A stretch of DNA of 64,000 bases, taken from NCBI RefSeq assembly GCF_024582835.1, contig NZ_CP102096.1, positions 2,418,001 through 2,482,000 of the forward strand, in the 5' to 3' direction. Under the pieces are notes generated by a model. The model was given only the letters and a program-made list of their open reading frames with translations, searched no databases and was not told the DNA's origin. The first letter of the stretch is position 1; every line of letters begins with the position of its first letter. Source of the DNA: Vibrio japonicus (GTDB lineage Bacteria; Pseudomonadota; Gammaproteobacteria; Enterobacterales; Vibrionaceae). The position numbers and the translations under genes were made by a program. Of this stretch, positions 19,862 to 29,654 are shown piece by piece.

Positions 19862-20659
19862 ATGCCTCGTACGGTGAATCAACATGACTTCAGCGACAAG
19901 CGAAAGGAAGTCTCAGATAAAGAGTACGCTCGCACCATACCGTGTAACCAATTGAGTATTTCAGCGCCTTTCCATTGGTTGGCTTTGGGTTTACACGATT
20001 TCGTAAAAATGCCACTGATCAGTGCATTCTACGGTCTGTGCTTTATGGCAGCCGCGATTGGTATTGTGCTTTTGGTGCAATGGCAAGGTACACACTTAGT
20101 CGTATTACCAAGCCTGATTGTTTATATGCTTATCGGTCCATTCCTCGCACTAGGTTTGTACGATGCAAGTTGGGAGCGTGAAAAAGGACACAAGGCTAGC
20201 CTCTTCCATTCCATGAAAGCGATTGGTCGAAACTCAACGTCACAGTGGGCATTTGCGGTATTGCTCGCCGTGTGTATGATCTTTTGGATGCGTATTGCTG
20301 CGCTCCTACACGCGCTTTATCCGTCAGTACAAGGTGCACCGCTTACCGAGTTTCTACCATTCTTGGTTATTGGCTCACTAGTGGGCTTTGTGCTTGCTGC
20401 CGTGGTGTTTAGTATTTCCGCGTTTTCAATCCCATTGATGATGGAGCGCCGCGTGGATGTGATGACCGCAGTTTTCACAAGCTTTAACGCCGTGAAATCC
20501 AACATTCCAGCCATGATCGTATGGGCGTTAGTCATCTGTGGCGGTATCTTGATCGGCTTCGCTACCTTCGGGATTGGGATGTTGTTTACCATGCCTATCC
20601 TTGGTTACGCCACTTGGCATGGCTATCACGAGACCATCAAGAAAAAACATACTCCTTAA
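19862..20659 (+). CDS. DUF2189 integral membrane protein
   Basis: A 265-residue inner-membrane protein of the DUF2189 family (COG5473). The cytoplasmic N-terminal ~40 residues are followed by HWLALGLHDF and about six hydrophobic segments (roughly 50-72, 76-98, 126-150, 160-190, 212-236, 240-255). ASWEREKGHKASLFHS and a PILGYATWHGYHE end match the family pattern. Function unknown. A very strong AAGGAGG site precedes the ATG, and a terminator follows, so it is a single-gene unit between metK and sprT. Confidence 0.82.
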   Translation: MPRTVNQHDFSDKRKEVSDKEYARTIPCNQLSISAPFHWLALGLHDFVKMPLISAFYGLCFMAAAIGIVLLVQWQGTHLVVLPSLIVYMLIGPFLALGLYDASWEREKGHKASLFHSMKAIGRNSTSQWAFAVLLAVCMIFWMRIAALLHALYPSVQGAPLTEFLPFLVIGSLVGFVLAAVVFSISAFSIPLMMERRVDVMTAVFTSFNAVKSNIPAMIVWALVICGGILIGFATFGIGMLFTMPILGYATWHGYHETIKKKHTP

Positions 20660-20687
20660 CATCCACACAAAAGTCAGTTTATGATAC

Positions 20688-20716
20688 GCCCCAGCCACCG
20701 TGCTGGGGCAATTTTT
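20688..20716 (+). terminator. terminator between the DUF2189 gene and sprT
   Basis: A perfect 8-bp stem GCCCCAGC/GCTGGGGC with a 6-base loop, then AATTTTTT. The first in-frame ATG of sprT (20700) lies in its loop, which argues for the GTG start further on. Confidence 0.9.
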
Positions 20717-20726
20717 TGGAGTCAAA

Positions 20727-21224
20727 GTGGATATAGAAACACGCTATCGAATTAATCAGGTCATTGCTCACTGCATCCAACAAGCAACAGTGGCTTTTCA
20801 ACGCTCTTTTCCTCTCCCTTCTGTTAGCTTCAAACTCAGGGGAAAAGCCGCTGGTAAAGCCTACCTACAGCTCAATGAAATCCGCTTGAATCCAGTTTTG
20901 TTTAAAGAAAATCAGCAAGCTTTCCTCAATGAAGTCATCCCACATGAAGTCGCACACTTAATCACACACCAAGTCTACGGTCGTGTAAGACCACACGGGA
21001 AAGAGTGGCAAGGCGTGATGGAGTCCGTCTTTAATATACCAGCGAAAACCACCCACAGTTTTTCGGTTCATTCGGTACAAGGAAAGACATTCGAATACGG
21101 CTGTGGTTGCACCATGTACCCACTGTCAATCCGACGGCACAATAAAGTCCTGCGTAATCAAGCCAGTTACCGCTGTCAGCAGTGCAAGCAAACCCTTAGT
21201 TTTACTGGCAAACAACTCTCTTAG
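20727..21224 (+). CDS. sprT: SprT-family zinc metalloprotease-like protein
   Basis: A 165-residue SprT-family protein (same length as E. coli SprT). I choose the GTG at 20727: TGGAG lies 5 bases upstream, whereas the ATG at 20700 lies inside a terminator loop. Seen: the HExxH zinc motif in [21 protein letters not shown], and a C-terminal zinc-ribbon-like region with CGC and YRCQQC. The related eukaryotic Spartan cuts DNA-protein crosslinks; the bacterial role is not established. Confidence 0.9.
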   Translation: MDIETRYRINQVIAHCIQQATVAFQRSFPLPSVSFKLRGKAAGKAYLQLNEIRLNPVLFKENQQAFLNEVIPHEVAHLITHQVYGRVRPHGKEWQGVMESVFNIPAKTTHSFSVHSVQGKTFEYGCGCTMYPLSIRRHNKVLRNQASYRCQQCKQTLSFTGKQLS

Positions 21225-21302
21225 TTTATTACTTTCTCTTTAAGCTAAACCTTATTATGCGTGTTAGACTGAGTTATCTCATACTTTTCTAATACGCTAT
21301 AT

Positions 21303-22004
21303 ATGAATTTATTTTCTGTATTGGCTGTCGCTGCAACTCTCTTTGCCAGCTCAGCGTTGTCTGCCCCACCCAGTTCCTTTTCCAAAGCGAAAAAAGAAGC
21401 GGTAAAAATTTACGCCGATCACCCCGTCAGTTTTTACTGTGGCTGTGATATCCAATGGCAAGGGCGTAAAGGCGTTCCGGACTTACAGTCTTGTGGTTAT
21501 GAAATTCGCAAGCAACAAACTCGAGCGTCACGTATCGAATGGGAACACGTTGTTCCAGCTTGGCAGTTTGGCCACCAGCGCCAATGTTGGCAAAGCGGTG
21601 GGCGAAAAAACTGTACGAAGAATGATAAAACCTTCCGTTTGATGGAGGCTGACCTACATAACCTCACTCCGGCAATCGGTGAAGTGAATGGTGACAGGTC
21701 GAACTACAACTTCAGCCAGTGGAACGGCGTTGACGGTGCTACCTATGGTCGCTGTGAAGTTCAAGTCAACTTTAAACAACGTAAAGTCATGCCACCTGAT
21801 CGCGCTAAAGGCTCCATTGCTCGCACTTACCTTTACATGAGCAAAGAGTACGGATTTAAGCTTTCAAAACAGCAGTCGAATTTGATGACCGCATGGAACA
21901 AAATGTACCCTGTTGATGAATGGGAATGTGAACGCGAAAAGCGTATCCACAAAGTTCAAGGAAACCATAACCCATACGTGTTTGAAGCCTGTAGAGCGCT
22001 TTAA
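21303..22004 (+). CDS. endA: secreted endonuclease I (Dns/EndA)
   Basis: A 233-residue endonuclease I with a signal peptide (about 1-20, cleaved near ALSA|PP). The beta-beta-alpha-metal core shows [12 protein letters not shown] and [23 protein letters not shown], with the histidines and asparagines that bind Mg2+ and attack DNA; cysteine-rich stretches ([15 protein letters not shown]) suggest disulphides. In V. cholerae the equivalent gene, dns, in the same neighbourhood degrades extracellular DNA and limits natural transformation. A terminator follows. Confidence 0.94.
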   Translation: MNLFSVLAVAATLFASSALSAPPSSFSKAKKEAVKIYADHPVSFYCGCDIQWQGRKGVPDLQSCGYEIRKQQTRASRIEWEHVVPAWQFGHQRQCWQSGGRKNCTKNDKTFRLMEADLHNLTPAIGEVNGDRSNYNFSQWNGVDGATYGRCEVQVNFKQRKVMPPDRAKGSIARTYLYMSKEYGFKLSKQQSNLMTAWNKMYPVDEWECEREKRIHKVQGNHNPYVFEACRAL

Positions 22005-22009
22005 TCAAT

Positions 22010-22042
22010 AAGGTGTTTCTGAGCAACAAAGAAACACCTTTT
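22010..22042 (+). terminator. endA/dns terminator
   Basis: A perfect 11-bp stem AAGGTGTTTCT/AGAAACACCTT with a 9-base loop, then TT. Confidence 0.85.
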
Positions 22043-22108
22043 CCCCTTGTTTTTTCGCTATAAAGCATCCATGTTAGGAGTTACCTTAACTCTCTTGCTG
22101 GAAACCTC

Positions 22109-22840
22109 ATGCGAATCCCACGAATTTATCATCCAGAAACCATCCACCAGCTTGGTGAACTATCACTAAGCGAAGACGCAGCAGGCCATATTGGTCGCGT
22201 ATTGCGTATGAAAGAAGGCCAAGAAGTCCTTCTCTTTGATGGTAGCGGTGCTGAGTTTCCAGCTGTCATTTCAAATGTGTCGAAAAAGTCCGTCGAAGTT
22301 GAGTTGAAAGAGCGTGTAGAACGTAGCTCTGAATCCCCGCTCGACCTTCACCTTGGTCAGGTGATTTCTCGTGGCGACAAAATGGAGTTTACGATCCAGA
22401 AGTCGGTAGAATTAGGGGTGAATACCATTACACCGCTAATTTCTGAACGTTGCGGCGTAAAACTCGATCACAAGCGTTTTGAGAAAAAACTCGCCCAGTG
22501 GCAGAAGATTGCGATTAGCGCGTGTGAGCAGTGTGGTCGAAACACTGTCCCAGTTATTCGCCCAATCATGCACTTAGAAGAGTGGTGCGCAGAAGAATAC
22601 GATGGTCTTAAGCTAAACCTACATCCGCGCGCTAAATACTCGATCAATACCCTACCAACGCCCGTTGAGAAAGTACGCCTACTGATTGGCCCAGAAGGTG
22701 GCTTGTCCGCTGACGAAATCGACAAAACCCGAGAGTATCAATTTGAAGAGACGCTACTTGGTCCACGCGTTTTGCGTACCGAGACCGCGGCTCTGACTGC
22801 AATTACTGCCCTTCAAGTTCGTTTCGGCGACCTTGGTTAA
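22109..22840 (+). CDS. rsmE: 16S rRNA m3U1498 methyltransferase
   Basis: Methylates N3 of U1498 in 16S rRNA using SAM; SPOUT fold. 243 residues. The N-terminal PUA-like part (about 1-70, [13 protein letters not shown]) is followed by the SPOUT domain with [40 protein letters not shown] and [13 protein letters not shown], which form the knotted SAM site. It starts a likely operon with gshB (13-base gap), then yqgE and ruvX. Confidence 0.96.
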   Translation: MRIPRIYHPETIHQLGELSLSEDAAGHIGRVLRMKEGQEVLLFDGSGAEFPAVISNVSKKSVEVELKERVERSSESPLDLHLGQVISRGDKMEFTIQKSVELGVNTITPLISERCGVKLDHKRFEKKLAQWQKIAISACEQCGRNTVPVIRPIMHLEEWCAEEYDGLKLNLHPRAKYSINTLPTPVEKVRLLIGPEGGLSADEIDKTREYQFEETLLGPRVLRTETAALTAITALQVRFGDLG

Positions 22841-22853
22841 ACGGAGAAAAACA

Positions 22854-23804
22854 ATGATCAAATTAGGTATCGTAATGGACCCTATCTCGTCCATTAACAT
22901 CAAGAAAGACTCTAGCTTTGCCATGATGCTTGAAGCGCAGCGCCGCGGCTACGAAATCCACTACATGGAAATGGGCGATCTGCATCTAGACCAAGGTGTG
23001 GCCGTTGCGGACACCAAAGTGGTTGAGCTAAAAGAAGATCCAAACGGATGGTACGAATTTAAATCTGAACAATCCATTGAGCTATCTGAGTTAGATGCGG
23101 TACTGATGCGTAAAGATCCTCCGTTCGACACAGAGTACATTTATGCCACTTACATCCTTGAACGCGCGGAAGAAAAAGGCACGCTCATCGTCAACAAACC
23201 ACAAAGCCTGCGCGACTGTAACGAGAAGCTATTCACAGCATGGTTCCCGGAGCTAACACCAACAACGATCGTGACACGCAAAGCTGAAAAAATTAAAGCC
23301 TTCCGCGAAGAGCACGGCGACGTAATCCTTAAACCGCTTGACGGTATGGGCGGCGCGTCTATCTTCCGCGTAAAAGAGAACGATCCCAACGTATCAGTGA
23401 TCATCGAGACCCTGACTAACCACGGCCAATACTACGCAATGGCACAAACTTTCGTGCCTGACATTAGCAATGGTGACAAACGCATTCTGGTCGTTGACGG
23501 TGAAGCAATGCCTTATTGCCTAGCTCGTATTCCAGCAAAAGGCGAAACTCGCGGTAATCTTGCAGCAGGCGGAACGGGGGAACCTCGCCCACTGAGTGAG
23601 ACAGATAAACAGATCGCGGCGGCAGTAGCGCCTACACTTAAAGAAAAAGGTCTGATTTTTGTTGGCCTCGACGTTATTGGCGACAAACTAACTGAGATTA
23701 ATGTGACAAGCCCAACGTGTATACGTGAAATCGAAGCGGCATTTGATATCTCAATAACAGGCAAACTTATGGATGCCATTGAGCGTCGCCTCGGCAAACA
23801 ATAA
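22854..23804 (+). CDS. gshB: glutathione synthetase
   Basis: Joins gamma-glutamylcysteine and glycine with ATP to make glutathione. I start at 22854 (MIKLGIVMDP, as in E. coli); CGGAG lies 8 bases upstream and the longer frame overlaps rsmE. 316 residues. ATP-grasp features: INIKKDSSFAMMLEAQRRG at the N terminus, ILKPLDGMGGASIFR, GDKRILVVDGE, RGNLAAGG and TEINVTSPT. Tightly spaced after rsmE. Confidence 0.97.
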   Translation: MIKLGIVMDPISSINIKKDSSFAMMLEAQRRGYEIHYMEMGDLHLDQGVAVADTKVVELKEDPNGWYEFKSEQSIELSELDAVLMRKDPPFDTEYIYATYILERAEEKGTLIVNKPQSLRDCNEKLFTAWFPELTPTTIVTRKAEKIKAFREEHGDVILKPLDGMGGASIFRVKENDPNVSVIIETLTNHGQYYAMAQTFVPDISNGDKRILVVDGEAMPYCLARIPAKGETRGNLAAGGTGEPRPLSETDKQIAAAVAPTLKEKGLIFVGLDVIGDKLTEINVTSPTCIREIEAAFDISITGKLMDAIERRLGKQ

Positions 23805-23861
23805 AAGTGCCGTTAGGGCTTTGGGGCGGGAGTTTCTGCCCTGTGATAATTTGGAGTTTTT

Positions 23862-24425
23862 ATGAATTTAACCAACCACTTTTTAGTTGCTATGCCGGGG
23901 ATGAAAGATCCCTACTTTCAACGCAGCGTAATCTATGTGTGTGAACACAATGAAGATGGTGCGATGGGCCTGATGATTAATGCTCCAATTGATATCACCG
24001 TTGGAAAAATGCTGAAACAAGTTGATGTACAGCCCGTCCATCCACAGTTGCATACTGAAAGCTTAGACAGGCCAGTGCTTAATGGCGGACCTGTTTCTGG
24101 TGATCGAGGATTCATCCTCCATTATCCGAAAGATCAATACGAATCGAGTATCCAAATGACGGACAACATTTCGGTGACGACGTCTCGAGATATTCTCAGC
24201 GTATTGGGCACAGAAGCTGAGCCAAACAAATATCTTGTTGCTCTAGGGTATTCAGGTTGGGAAGCTGGCCAGCTCGAAACTGAGCTTTCCGAAAACTCGT
24301 GGCTAACCATTGAAGCCGACCCAGATGTTATGTTCAATACACCTATCAATGAACGCTGGCAAAAAGCGGTTCAAATGCTGGGTATTGATGCTTCACAACT
24401 TTCCAGCGAAATTGGTCACGCGTAA
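23862..24425 (+). CDS. yqgE: YqgE/AlgH family (UPF0301) protein
   Basis: A 187-residue UPF0301 protein with the family pattern [49 protein letters not shown] and [12 protein letters not shown]. The biochemical role is unknown; AlgH in Pseudomonas was named for effects on alginate. It is placed between gshB and ruvX, the conserved gshB-yqgE-ruvX order. Confidence 0.95.
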   Translation: MNLTNHFLVAMPGMKDPYFQRSVIYVCEHNEDGAMGLMINAPIDITVGKMLKQVDVQPVHPQLHTESLDRPVLNGGPVSGDRGFILHYPKDQYESSIQMTDNISVTTSRDILSVLGTEAEPNKYLVALGYSGWEAGQLETELSENSWLTIEADPDVMFNTPINERWQKAVQMLGIDASQLSSEIGHA

Positions 24426-24448
24426 TTATTCAAGAGACACAAAAAACT

Positions 24449-24871
24449 ATGTCCAGAACCATCATGGCCTTTGACTTTGGCACTAAGAGTATCGGTAGTG
24501 CCATCGGTCAGGAGATCACCGGAACAGCTTCCCCACTCAGAGCATTTAAAGCGAGTGACGGTATTCCTAATTGGGATGACATCGAGAAGCTGATAAAAGA
24601 GTGGCAGCCCAATTTAATTGTTGTGGGATTACCTACCGATTTACGCGGTAAGGATTTAGAAACCATTACGCCTAGAGCAAGAAAGTTCGCCAACCGTCTC
24701 CATGGTCGCTTTGGTTTGCCTGTAGAGCTCCATGACGAAAGACTTTCCACCACAGAAGCTCGCTCAGAGCTTTTTGAAATGGGTGGGTACAAAGCGCTGA
24801 GTAAAGGCAATGTTGACTGCCAATCGGCGGTAGTGATTCTCGAAAGCTGGTTCGAGGCGCAATGGGGGTAA
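24449..24871 (+). CDS. ruvX: RuvX/YqgF, 16S rRNA maturation nuclease
   Basis: A 140-residue RNase H-fold protein. Seen: [12 protein letters not shown] with catalytic Asp9, [11 protein letters not shown], and [10 protein letters not shown] with the acidic pair. First described as a putative Holliday-junction resolvase, it is now linked to 5'-end maturation of 16S rRNA. 23 bases after yqgE, likely the last gene of the rsmE-gshB-yqgE-ruvX unit. Confidence 0.94.
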   Translation: MSRTIMAFDFGTKSIGSAIGQEITGTASPLRAFKASDGIPNWDDIEKLIKEWQPNLIVVGLPTDLRGKDLETITPRARKFANRLHGRFGLPVELHDERLSTTEARSELFEMGGYKALSKGNVDCQSAVVILESWFEAQWG

Positions 24872-24917
24872 TACCCAACTAACCCAAACAAAACCCAAGC
24901 AACCAGTGGGCTAAAAT

Positions 24918-24947
24918 CAAAGGCTTGATGATTCCATCAAGCCTTTG
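24918..24947. terminator. hairpin between ruvX and pilU
   Basis: A perfect 13-bp stem CAAAGGCTTGATG/CATCAAGCCTTTG with an ATTC loop. Flanking AACCAG and CTGGTT could pair further. It sits between converging genes and can serve both, although the T tracts are weak. Confidence 0.75.
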
Positions 24948-24959
24948 CTGGTTAAATAA

Positions 24960-26066
24960 TTAATCCATATCAATCTTCACATTTGCCAAAGAGCCACCAG
25001 CAAGAGTTTCTCCTCTCTTAGTCTTAAGCATAATGCGAAGATCATTGGCAGAATCCGCGCTATGGAGTGCATCCTCCTCATTGATCTTCCCATCAACCAC
25101 CAGCTGATATAAAGATTGATCGAAAGTCTGCATGCCAAACTCTTTCGACTTCGCCATCGTGGATTTCAATTCATGCAGATCGCCACGACGGATCAAATCC
25201 GATACTCGTGGGCTGTTGAGTAGGATCTCGAATACACCATGACGACCTCGCCCATTCTTATCTCGGATCAGCTGTTGACCAACGACGCCACGTAAGTTCA
25301 TCGAAAGATCAAACAAAAACTGGGCTTTCTGCTCTTTTGGGACAAGATGCAGAATACGCTCAAGCGCTTGGTTAGCGTTGTTCGCATGGAGCGTTGCCAT
25401 GCACAAATGCCCAGTTTCAGCAAATGTCATCGCATATTCCATGGTTTCCCGAGTACGAATTTCACCGATCAGAATCATATCGGGCGCTTGGCGCAGGGAG
25501 TTCTTCAAAGCGACTTCATAGCTTTCCGTATCTAAACCGACTTCTCGCTGTGTCACGATACAACGCTTATGCTCATGTACGAACTCTATCGGATCTTCAA
25601 TCGTCAAAATATGACCTGCCCTATTCGCATTCCGATAACCTGTCATCGCCGCCATCGTTGTCGATTTCCCTGACCCCGTCGCGCCTACCACCAACACCAA
25701 ACCGCGTTTCGCGATGGAAAGGTTTTGTAAAACGTCAGGGAGCCTAAGATCTTCAAACGTTGGAATGGTTGTCTCAATACGGCGAATGACCGCGCCCGGC
25801 AACTCGCGCTGGTAAAAAGCAGAAATACGGTAGCGCCCAAAATCTCGTACGATTGCAAAATTCGCCTCTTTGCTTTGTAGAAAATCTTTATGACGCCCCT
25901 CTTCAAGCACCGATGATAGGAGATTGTCTACATCCGACTGTGTTAGCTTTTCACCATGGGCACGTAACTCACCATCCACTCGATAAAGCACAGGCGCACC
26001 AACGGTAATATACAGATCCGAAGCCTTCTGACTGTTCATTCCCTGAAGGAAAATATTAATATCCAT
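24960..26066 (-). CDS. pilU: type IV pilus retraction ATPase PilU
   Basis: Hexameric cytoplasmic ATPase that assists PilT in pilus retraction. 368 residues. The N-terminal PAS-like part has ASDLYITVGAP; the RecA-like domain has Walker A GATGSGKSTT, the Asp box TIEDPIEFVHEHK, Walker B LIGEIRTRETM and the His box TLHANNANQALERI. Instead of the AIRNLIRE motif of PilT it has SDLIRRGD, and it has a longer C-terminal tail, both typical of PilU. It lies 11 bases after pilT and is co-transcribed. Confidence 0.96.
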   Translation of the reverse strand: MDINIFLQGMNSQKASDLYITVGAPVLYRVDGELRAHGEKLTQSDVDNLLSSVLEEGRHKDFLQSKEANFAIVRDFGRYRISAFYQRELPGAVIRRIETTIPTFEDLRLPDVLQNLSIAKRGLVLVVGATGSGKSTTMAAMTGYRNANRAGHILTIEDPIEFVHEHKRCIVTQREVGLDTESYEVALKNSLRQAPDMILIGEIRTRETMEYAMTFAETGHLCMATLHANNANQALERILHLVPKEQKAQFLFDLSMNLRGVVGQQLIRDKNGRGRHGVFEILLNSPRVSDLIRRGDLHELKSTMAKSKEFGMQTFDQSLYQLVVDGKINEEDALHSADSANDLRIMLKTKRGETLAGGSLANVKIDMD

Positions 26067-26077
26067 ACGATCCTCTA

Positions 26078-27118
26078 TCAGAATAAACTATTCGATTCGG
26101 AGCCGATTTTCTTTGCCACCTCATCAGGCTCCACTAACCCTTTAGCAATCAACTGTGCCCCATTCTGCTCCATGGTTTGCATTCCATACGCAGCCCCCGT
26201 TTGAATGATCGAGTACATTTGAGCCACTTTATCTTCACGGATTAGGTTACGAATCGCTGGTGTCGCCATCATGATTTCATGGCAAGCTGTTCGACCTCCA
26301 CCAATGCGCTTAAGCAGTTTCTGCGCGATCACCGCTCGCAGTGATTCAGACAACATAGAGCGTACCATCTCTTTATCACTGCCAGGAAACACATCAATAA
26401 TACGGTCGACCGTTTTGGCTGCGCTGCTGGTGTGAAGCGTACCAAACACTAAGTGGCCTGTTTCCGCTGCTGTTAAAGCAAGACTGATCGTTTCTTGATC
26501 TCGAAGCTCACCGACGAGGATAACATCCGGATCCTCACGTAAAGCGCTGCGCAACGCATTGTTAAAACTGTGCGTATCACGGTGCACTTCTCGCTGGTTG
26601 ATCAAACATTTGTTATTGGTATGAACAAACTCGATCGGATCTTCGATAGTTAGAATGTGCTTGTTATGATTGCGATTAACATAATCGACCATCGCCGCCA
26701 ATGTCGTCGATTTACCAGAACCCGTCGGCCCTGTGACTAACACTAAGCCTTTTTCCATATTCGCGATCTTTTCGAAGATCTCTGGTGCGTCTATTTGTTC
26801 TAGTGTTGGAATATCTTGAGGAATGGTTCGAAATACCGCTGCACAGCCCCGTGCTTGATTAAACGCGTTGACACGAAAGCGCCCGACGTTTGGCAACTCA
26901 AAAGAGAAATCGACCTCTAAACGCTCTTCAAACTCACTTCTCTGTGCATCGTTCATGATCTCAAAAACCAAACGATGTACATCAGAATGGCTAAAAGCTG
27001 ATACGCCAAGCTTCCTTACATCTCCATCTATACGTACCATTGGGGAAACACCCGCAGAAAGATGTAGATCTGATGCATTATGCTTTACACTAAAATCCAG
27101 TAACTCAGCGATATCCAT
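26078..27118 (-). CDS. pilT: type IV pilus retraction ATPase PilT
   Basis: Main retraction motor of type IV pili, needed for twitching and DNA uptake. 346 residues. Seen: NASDLHLSAG, Walker A GPTGSGKSTT (about 130-139), TIEDPIEFVHTN, Walker B ILVGELRDQETI, TLHTSSAAKTVDRIIDVFP, and AIRNLIRE near 292-299, the PilT-specific motif. Divergent from yggS by only 25 bases, so the two promoters must overlap the neighbouring genes or this short gap. Confidence 0.97.
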   Translation of the reverse strand: MDIAELLDFSVKHNASDLHLSAGVSPMVRIDGDVRKLGVSAFSHSDVHRLVFEIMNDAQRSEFEERLEVDFSFELPNVGRFRVNAFNQARGCAAVFRTIPQDIPTLEQIDAPEIFEKIANMEKGLVLVTGPTGSGKSTTLAAMVDYVNRNHNKHILTIEDPIEFVHTNNKCLINQREVHRDTHSFNNALRSALREDPDVILVGELRDQETISLALTAAETGHLVFGTLHTSSAAKTVDRIIDVFPGSDKEMVRSMLSESLRAVIAQKLLKRIGGGRTACHEIMMATPAIRNLIREDKVAQMYSIIQTGAAYGMQTMEQNGAQLIAKGLVEPDEVAKKIGSESNSLF

Positions 27119-27143
27119 TTATTTTCCTTAAGTAAAATCTGCT

Positions 27144-27860
27144 ATGAACAGTATTCAACAAAATATTGAACAGATCACCTCACAGATCGAAGCAATACAG
27201 AAAAAATGCGGACGGCCTCGTGACTCAGTGCAACTTTTGGCTGTAAGCAAGACAAAACCTGTAGAGGCTATTCTAGAAGCCGCGAATGCAGGCCAAGTCG
27301 CTTTCGGTGAGAACTATGTTCAAGAAGGTGCTGACAAAGTTGCCTACTTTAATGATCACTACCCTAACTTGCCACTAGAATGGCACTTTATTGGGCCGAT
27401 CCAGTCCAACAAATCACGCCATGTCGCAGGAAATTTCGACTGGGTGCACACGGTCGATCGAGATAAAATTGCACAACGACTCAATGACCAACGACCTGAG
27501 GGATTGCCTCCTATTCAGGTACTCATCCAGGTGAATACCAGTGGTGAAAGCTCAAAATCAGGCACAAGCGATTCAGACATCTTTGAGTTAGCGGCGTTGA
27601 TTTCTTCACTCCCTAACCTCACCTTAAGAGGATTGATGTCGATTCCAGCTAACGTCTCGGATTATCAATCTCAGCTAGTGGCATTTAAGCAGCTAGCAGA
27701 ATTGAAAGATAAACTTGCCGCGCGCTACCCAGAGCTCAACCTAGATACACTGTCGATGGGAATGAGTGGTGATATGCAAGCCGCTATTGAAGCAGGCAGC
27801 ACCATGGTACGAATTGGAACGGCGATTTTTGGCGCTCGCGATTACAGCAATAAAAACTAA
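27144..27860 (+). CDS. yggS: YggS-family pyridoxal phosphate homeostasis protein
   Basis: A 238-residue TIM-barrel protein that binds pyridoxal phosphate without known catalysis and helps keep PLP and amino-acid pools balanced. The PLP lysine is Lys36 in LLAVSKTKP; FGENYVQEG, HFIGPIQSNK, QVNTSGE and LSMGMSGDMQAAIEAGSTMVRIG are family blocks. First of a yggS-proC-yggT-yggU series running in one direction. Confidence 0.95.
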   Translation: MNSIQQNIEQITSQIEAIQKKCGRPRDSVQLLAVSKTKPVEAILEAANAGQVAFGENYVQEGADKVAYFNDHYPNLPLEWHFIGPIQSNKSRHVAGNFDWVHTVDRDKIAQRLNDQRPEGLPPIQVLIQVNTSGESSKSGTSDSDIFELAALISSLPNLTLRGLMSIPANVSDYQSQLVAFKQLAELKDKLAARYPELNLDTLSMGMSGDMQAAIEAGSTMVRIGTAIFGARDYSNKN

Positions 27861-27886
27861 CGAATAAGTTAAAAAGGAAGAAAGTC

Positions 27887-28705
27887 ATGGAACAAAAGAA
27901 AATTACGTTTATCGGCGCTGGTAATATGGCGCGCTCTATCATCGCTGGTTTGGTAGCAAGTGGATATCCGGCTAATTTGATTACAGCCACCGACCCAAAC
28001 GATGAACAGCGTAGTTTTCTTGCAAAGACTTATGGTATTAACACCGAAGCAGACAACCTTGTTGCCGCAAAAGATGCCGATGCCATTGTACTTGCAGTAA
28101 AACCACAGCTTATGGAAGTGGTCGCAAAAGGATTAACGGGTACGGACTACTCAAACAAGCTAGTCATTTCTATCGCGGCTGGTATTAATGCGCAGCGTCT
28201 GAATGAAATGTTTGGCGCAACGCTTAACTTAGTGCGTGTAATGCCAAACACACCAGCACTTGTTGGCCGCGGTATGAGCGGTTTGTTCGCACCTGAACAT
28301 GTTTCTGAACAAGACAAAGCATTTGCGGCTTCGATACTCGAAGCGGTCGGCAAAGTGTGTTGGGTAGAGAAAGAGTCTGGAATCAACAACGTAATCGCAG
28401 CCGCGGGAAGTGCGCCAGCCTATTTCTTCCTATTCATGGAAGCGATGCAGGCAGAAGCCATCGCTCAGGGTTTTGATAAAGACACCGCTCGCCTGCTAGT
28501 ACAGCAATCGGCGCTTGGCGCGGCAGAAATGGTGATTGCTAACGCAGACACAGAGCTTTCAACCCTGCGTGAGCAAGTGACCTCAAAAGGTGGTACGACC
28601 GCTGAAGCACTGCGCACATTTAACGAACACCAACTTTCAGACATTGTCGCCAAAGCGATGCAAGCAGCGGTTGCACGTGCTGAAGAAATGGAAAAACTAT
28701 TTTAA
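27887..28705 (+). CDS. proC: pyrroline-5-carboxylate reductase
   Basis: Last step of proline synthesis: reduces pyrroline-5-carboxylate with NAD(P)H. 272 residues. The Rossmann motif is ITFIGAGNMARSII; VLAVKPQ, VRVMPNTPALVGRGMS, AAAGSAPAYFFLFMEAM and SKGGTTAEAL are the family signatures, the last binding substrate. A good ribosome binding site (AAGGAAG) precedes the ATG, 26 bases after yggS. Confidence 0.97.
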   Translation: MEQKKITFIGAGNMARSIIAGLVASGYPANLITATDPNDEQRSFLAKTYGINTEADNLVAAKDADAIVLAVKPQLMEVVAKGLTGTDYSNKLVISIAAGINAQRLNEMFGATLNLVRVMPNTPALVGRGMSGLFAPEHVSEQDKAFAASILEAVGKVCWVEKESGINNVIAAAGSAPAYFFLFMEAMQAEAIAQGFDKDTARLLVQQSALGAAEMVIANADTELSTLREQVTSKGGTTAEALRTFNEHQLSDIVAKAMQAAVARAEEMEKLF

Positions 28706-28741
28706 TATTGAGCATATCGCTCTCCGAACTAAGGGTAACCC

Positions 28742-29299
28742 ATGAATTCAATGAGTTTTCTGATCTCCACGTTATTTGATCTTTATATCATGGTGGTGAT
28801 GTTACGCATCTGGTTACAAGCTGCGCGAGCAGACTTCTATAACCCGTTCTCGCAGTTTATCGTTAAAGCGACTCAGCCAATCATTGGTCCACTGCGCCGC
28901 GTGATTCCATCTGTAGGTAACATCGATTTAGCGACAATTTTGTTTGCTTATGTCCTGTGCGTCCTGAAATTTGTGGTATTGATTCTCATCGCTTCTAATG
29001 GCTCAGTCTCATTCAGCAGTGACTTCCTGTTCCTAGGTGCGTTATCACTCTTGAAAGCGGCTGGTGGATTGCTGTTTTGGGTACTCTTAATTCGTGCAAT
29101 TCTAAGTTGGGTGAGCCAAGGCAGAAGCCCAATTGAATATGTATTTCATCAATTAACCGAGCCGATGCTTGCGCCAATTCGCCGCGTTATCCCTGCGATG
29201 GGTGGATTTGATTTAAGCGTGCTGGTTCTGTTTATTGCACTCCAATTTGCCAACATTTTACTCGGAGACCTAATCGGTCCGATGTGGTTCCGACTATAA
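28742..29299 (+). CDS. yggT: YggT-family membrane protein
   Basis: A 185-residue inner-membrane protein made of two YGGT repeats. The halves match each other: [20 protein letters not shown] with [12 protein letters not shown], and [17 protein letters not shown] with [11 protein letters not shown], each next to hydrophobic segments. Molecular function is unknown; links to osmotic tolerance and cell-division machinery exist in other groups. Its stop overlaps the yggU start by one base (TAATG), a sign of translational coupling. Confidence 0.93.
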   Translation: MNSMSFLISTLFDLYIMVVMLRIWLQAARADFYNPFSQFIVKATQPIIGPLRRVIPSVGNIDLATILFAYVLCVLKFVVLILIASNGSVSFSSDFLFLGALSLLKAAGGLLFWVLLIRAILSWVSQGRSPIEYVFHQLTEPMLAPIRRVIPAMGGFDLSVLVLFIALQFANILLGDLIGPMWFRL

Positions 29300-29589
29300 T
29301 GATAAAGGCAGCTTGGAAAGAAGGTGCAGACCTTGTCATGCGGCTTTACATTCAACCTAAAGCCAGTCGTGACAAGATTGTTGGTCTTCACGGTGATGAG
29401 CTGAAAATCGCCATCACCGCGCCTCCTGTAGACGGTAAGGCCAACGCTCATCTGAGCAAGTACCTAGCTAAGCAATTTAAAGTGGCCAAGGGATTCATAA
29501 CGATAGAAAAAGGCGAGTTAGGCCGGCACAAACAAGTTCGGGTTAATTCTCCAGTACAAATCCCTAAAGAAATTGAAGCCATCCTTTGA
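29299..29589 (+). CDS. yggU: DUF167/YggU family protein
   Basis: A 96-residue protein of the DUF167 (UPF0235) family; same length as E. coli YggU. I start at the ATG that overlaps the yggT stop by one base, not the earlier in-frame GTG-region start. Seen: [47 protein letters not shown]. Function unknown. The last codons form one arm of the terminator. Confidence 0.93.
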   Translation: MIKAAWKEGADLVMRLYIQPKASRDKIVGLHGDELKIAITAPPVDGKANAHLSKYLAKQFKVAKGFITIEKGELGRHKQVRVNSPVQIPKEIEAIL

Positions 29590-29600
29590 TGGCTTTTTGT
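29576..29600 (+). terminator. terminator overlapping the yggU stop
   Basis: An 8-bp stem AAGCCATC/GATGGCTT with a 4-base loop, then TTTGTTT. Its left arm and loop lie inside the yggU coding sequence. Confidence 0.85.
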
Positions 29601-29654
29601 TTATCGATAGCTCCAACCCCTAACGTTTGAGCGAGTATCGCAAAAGGAAGCACT

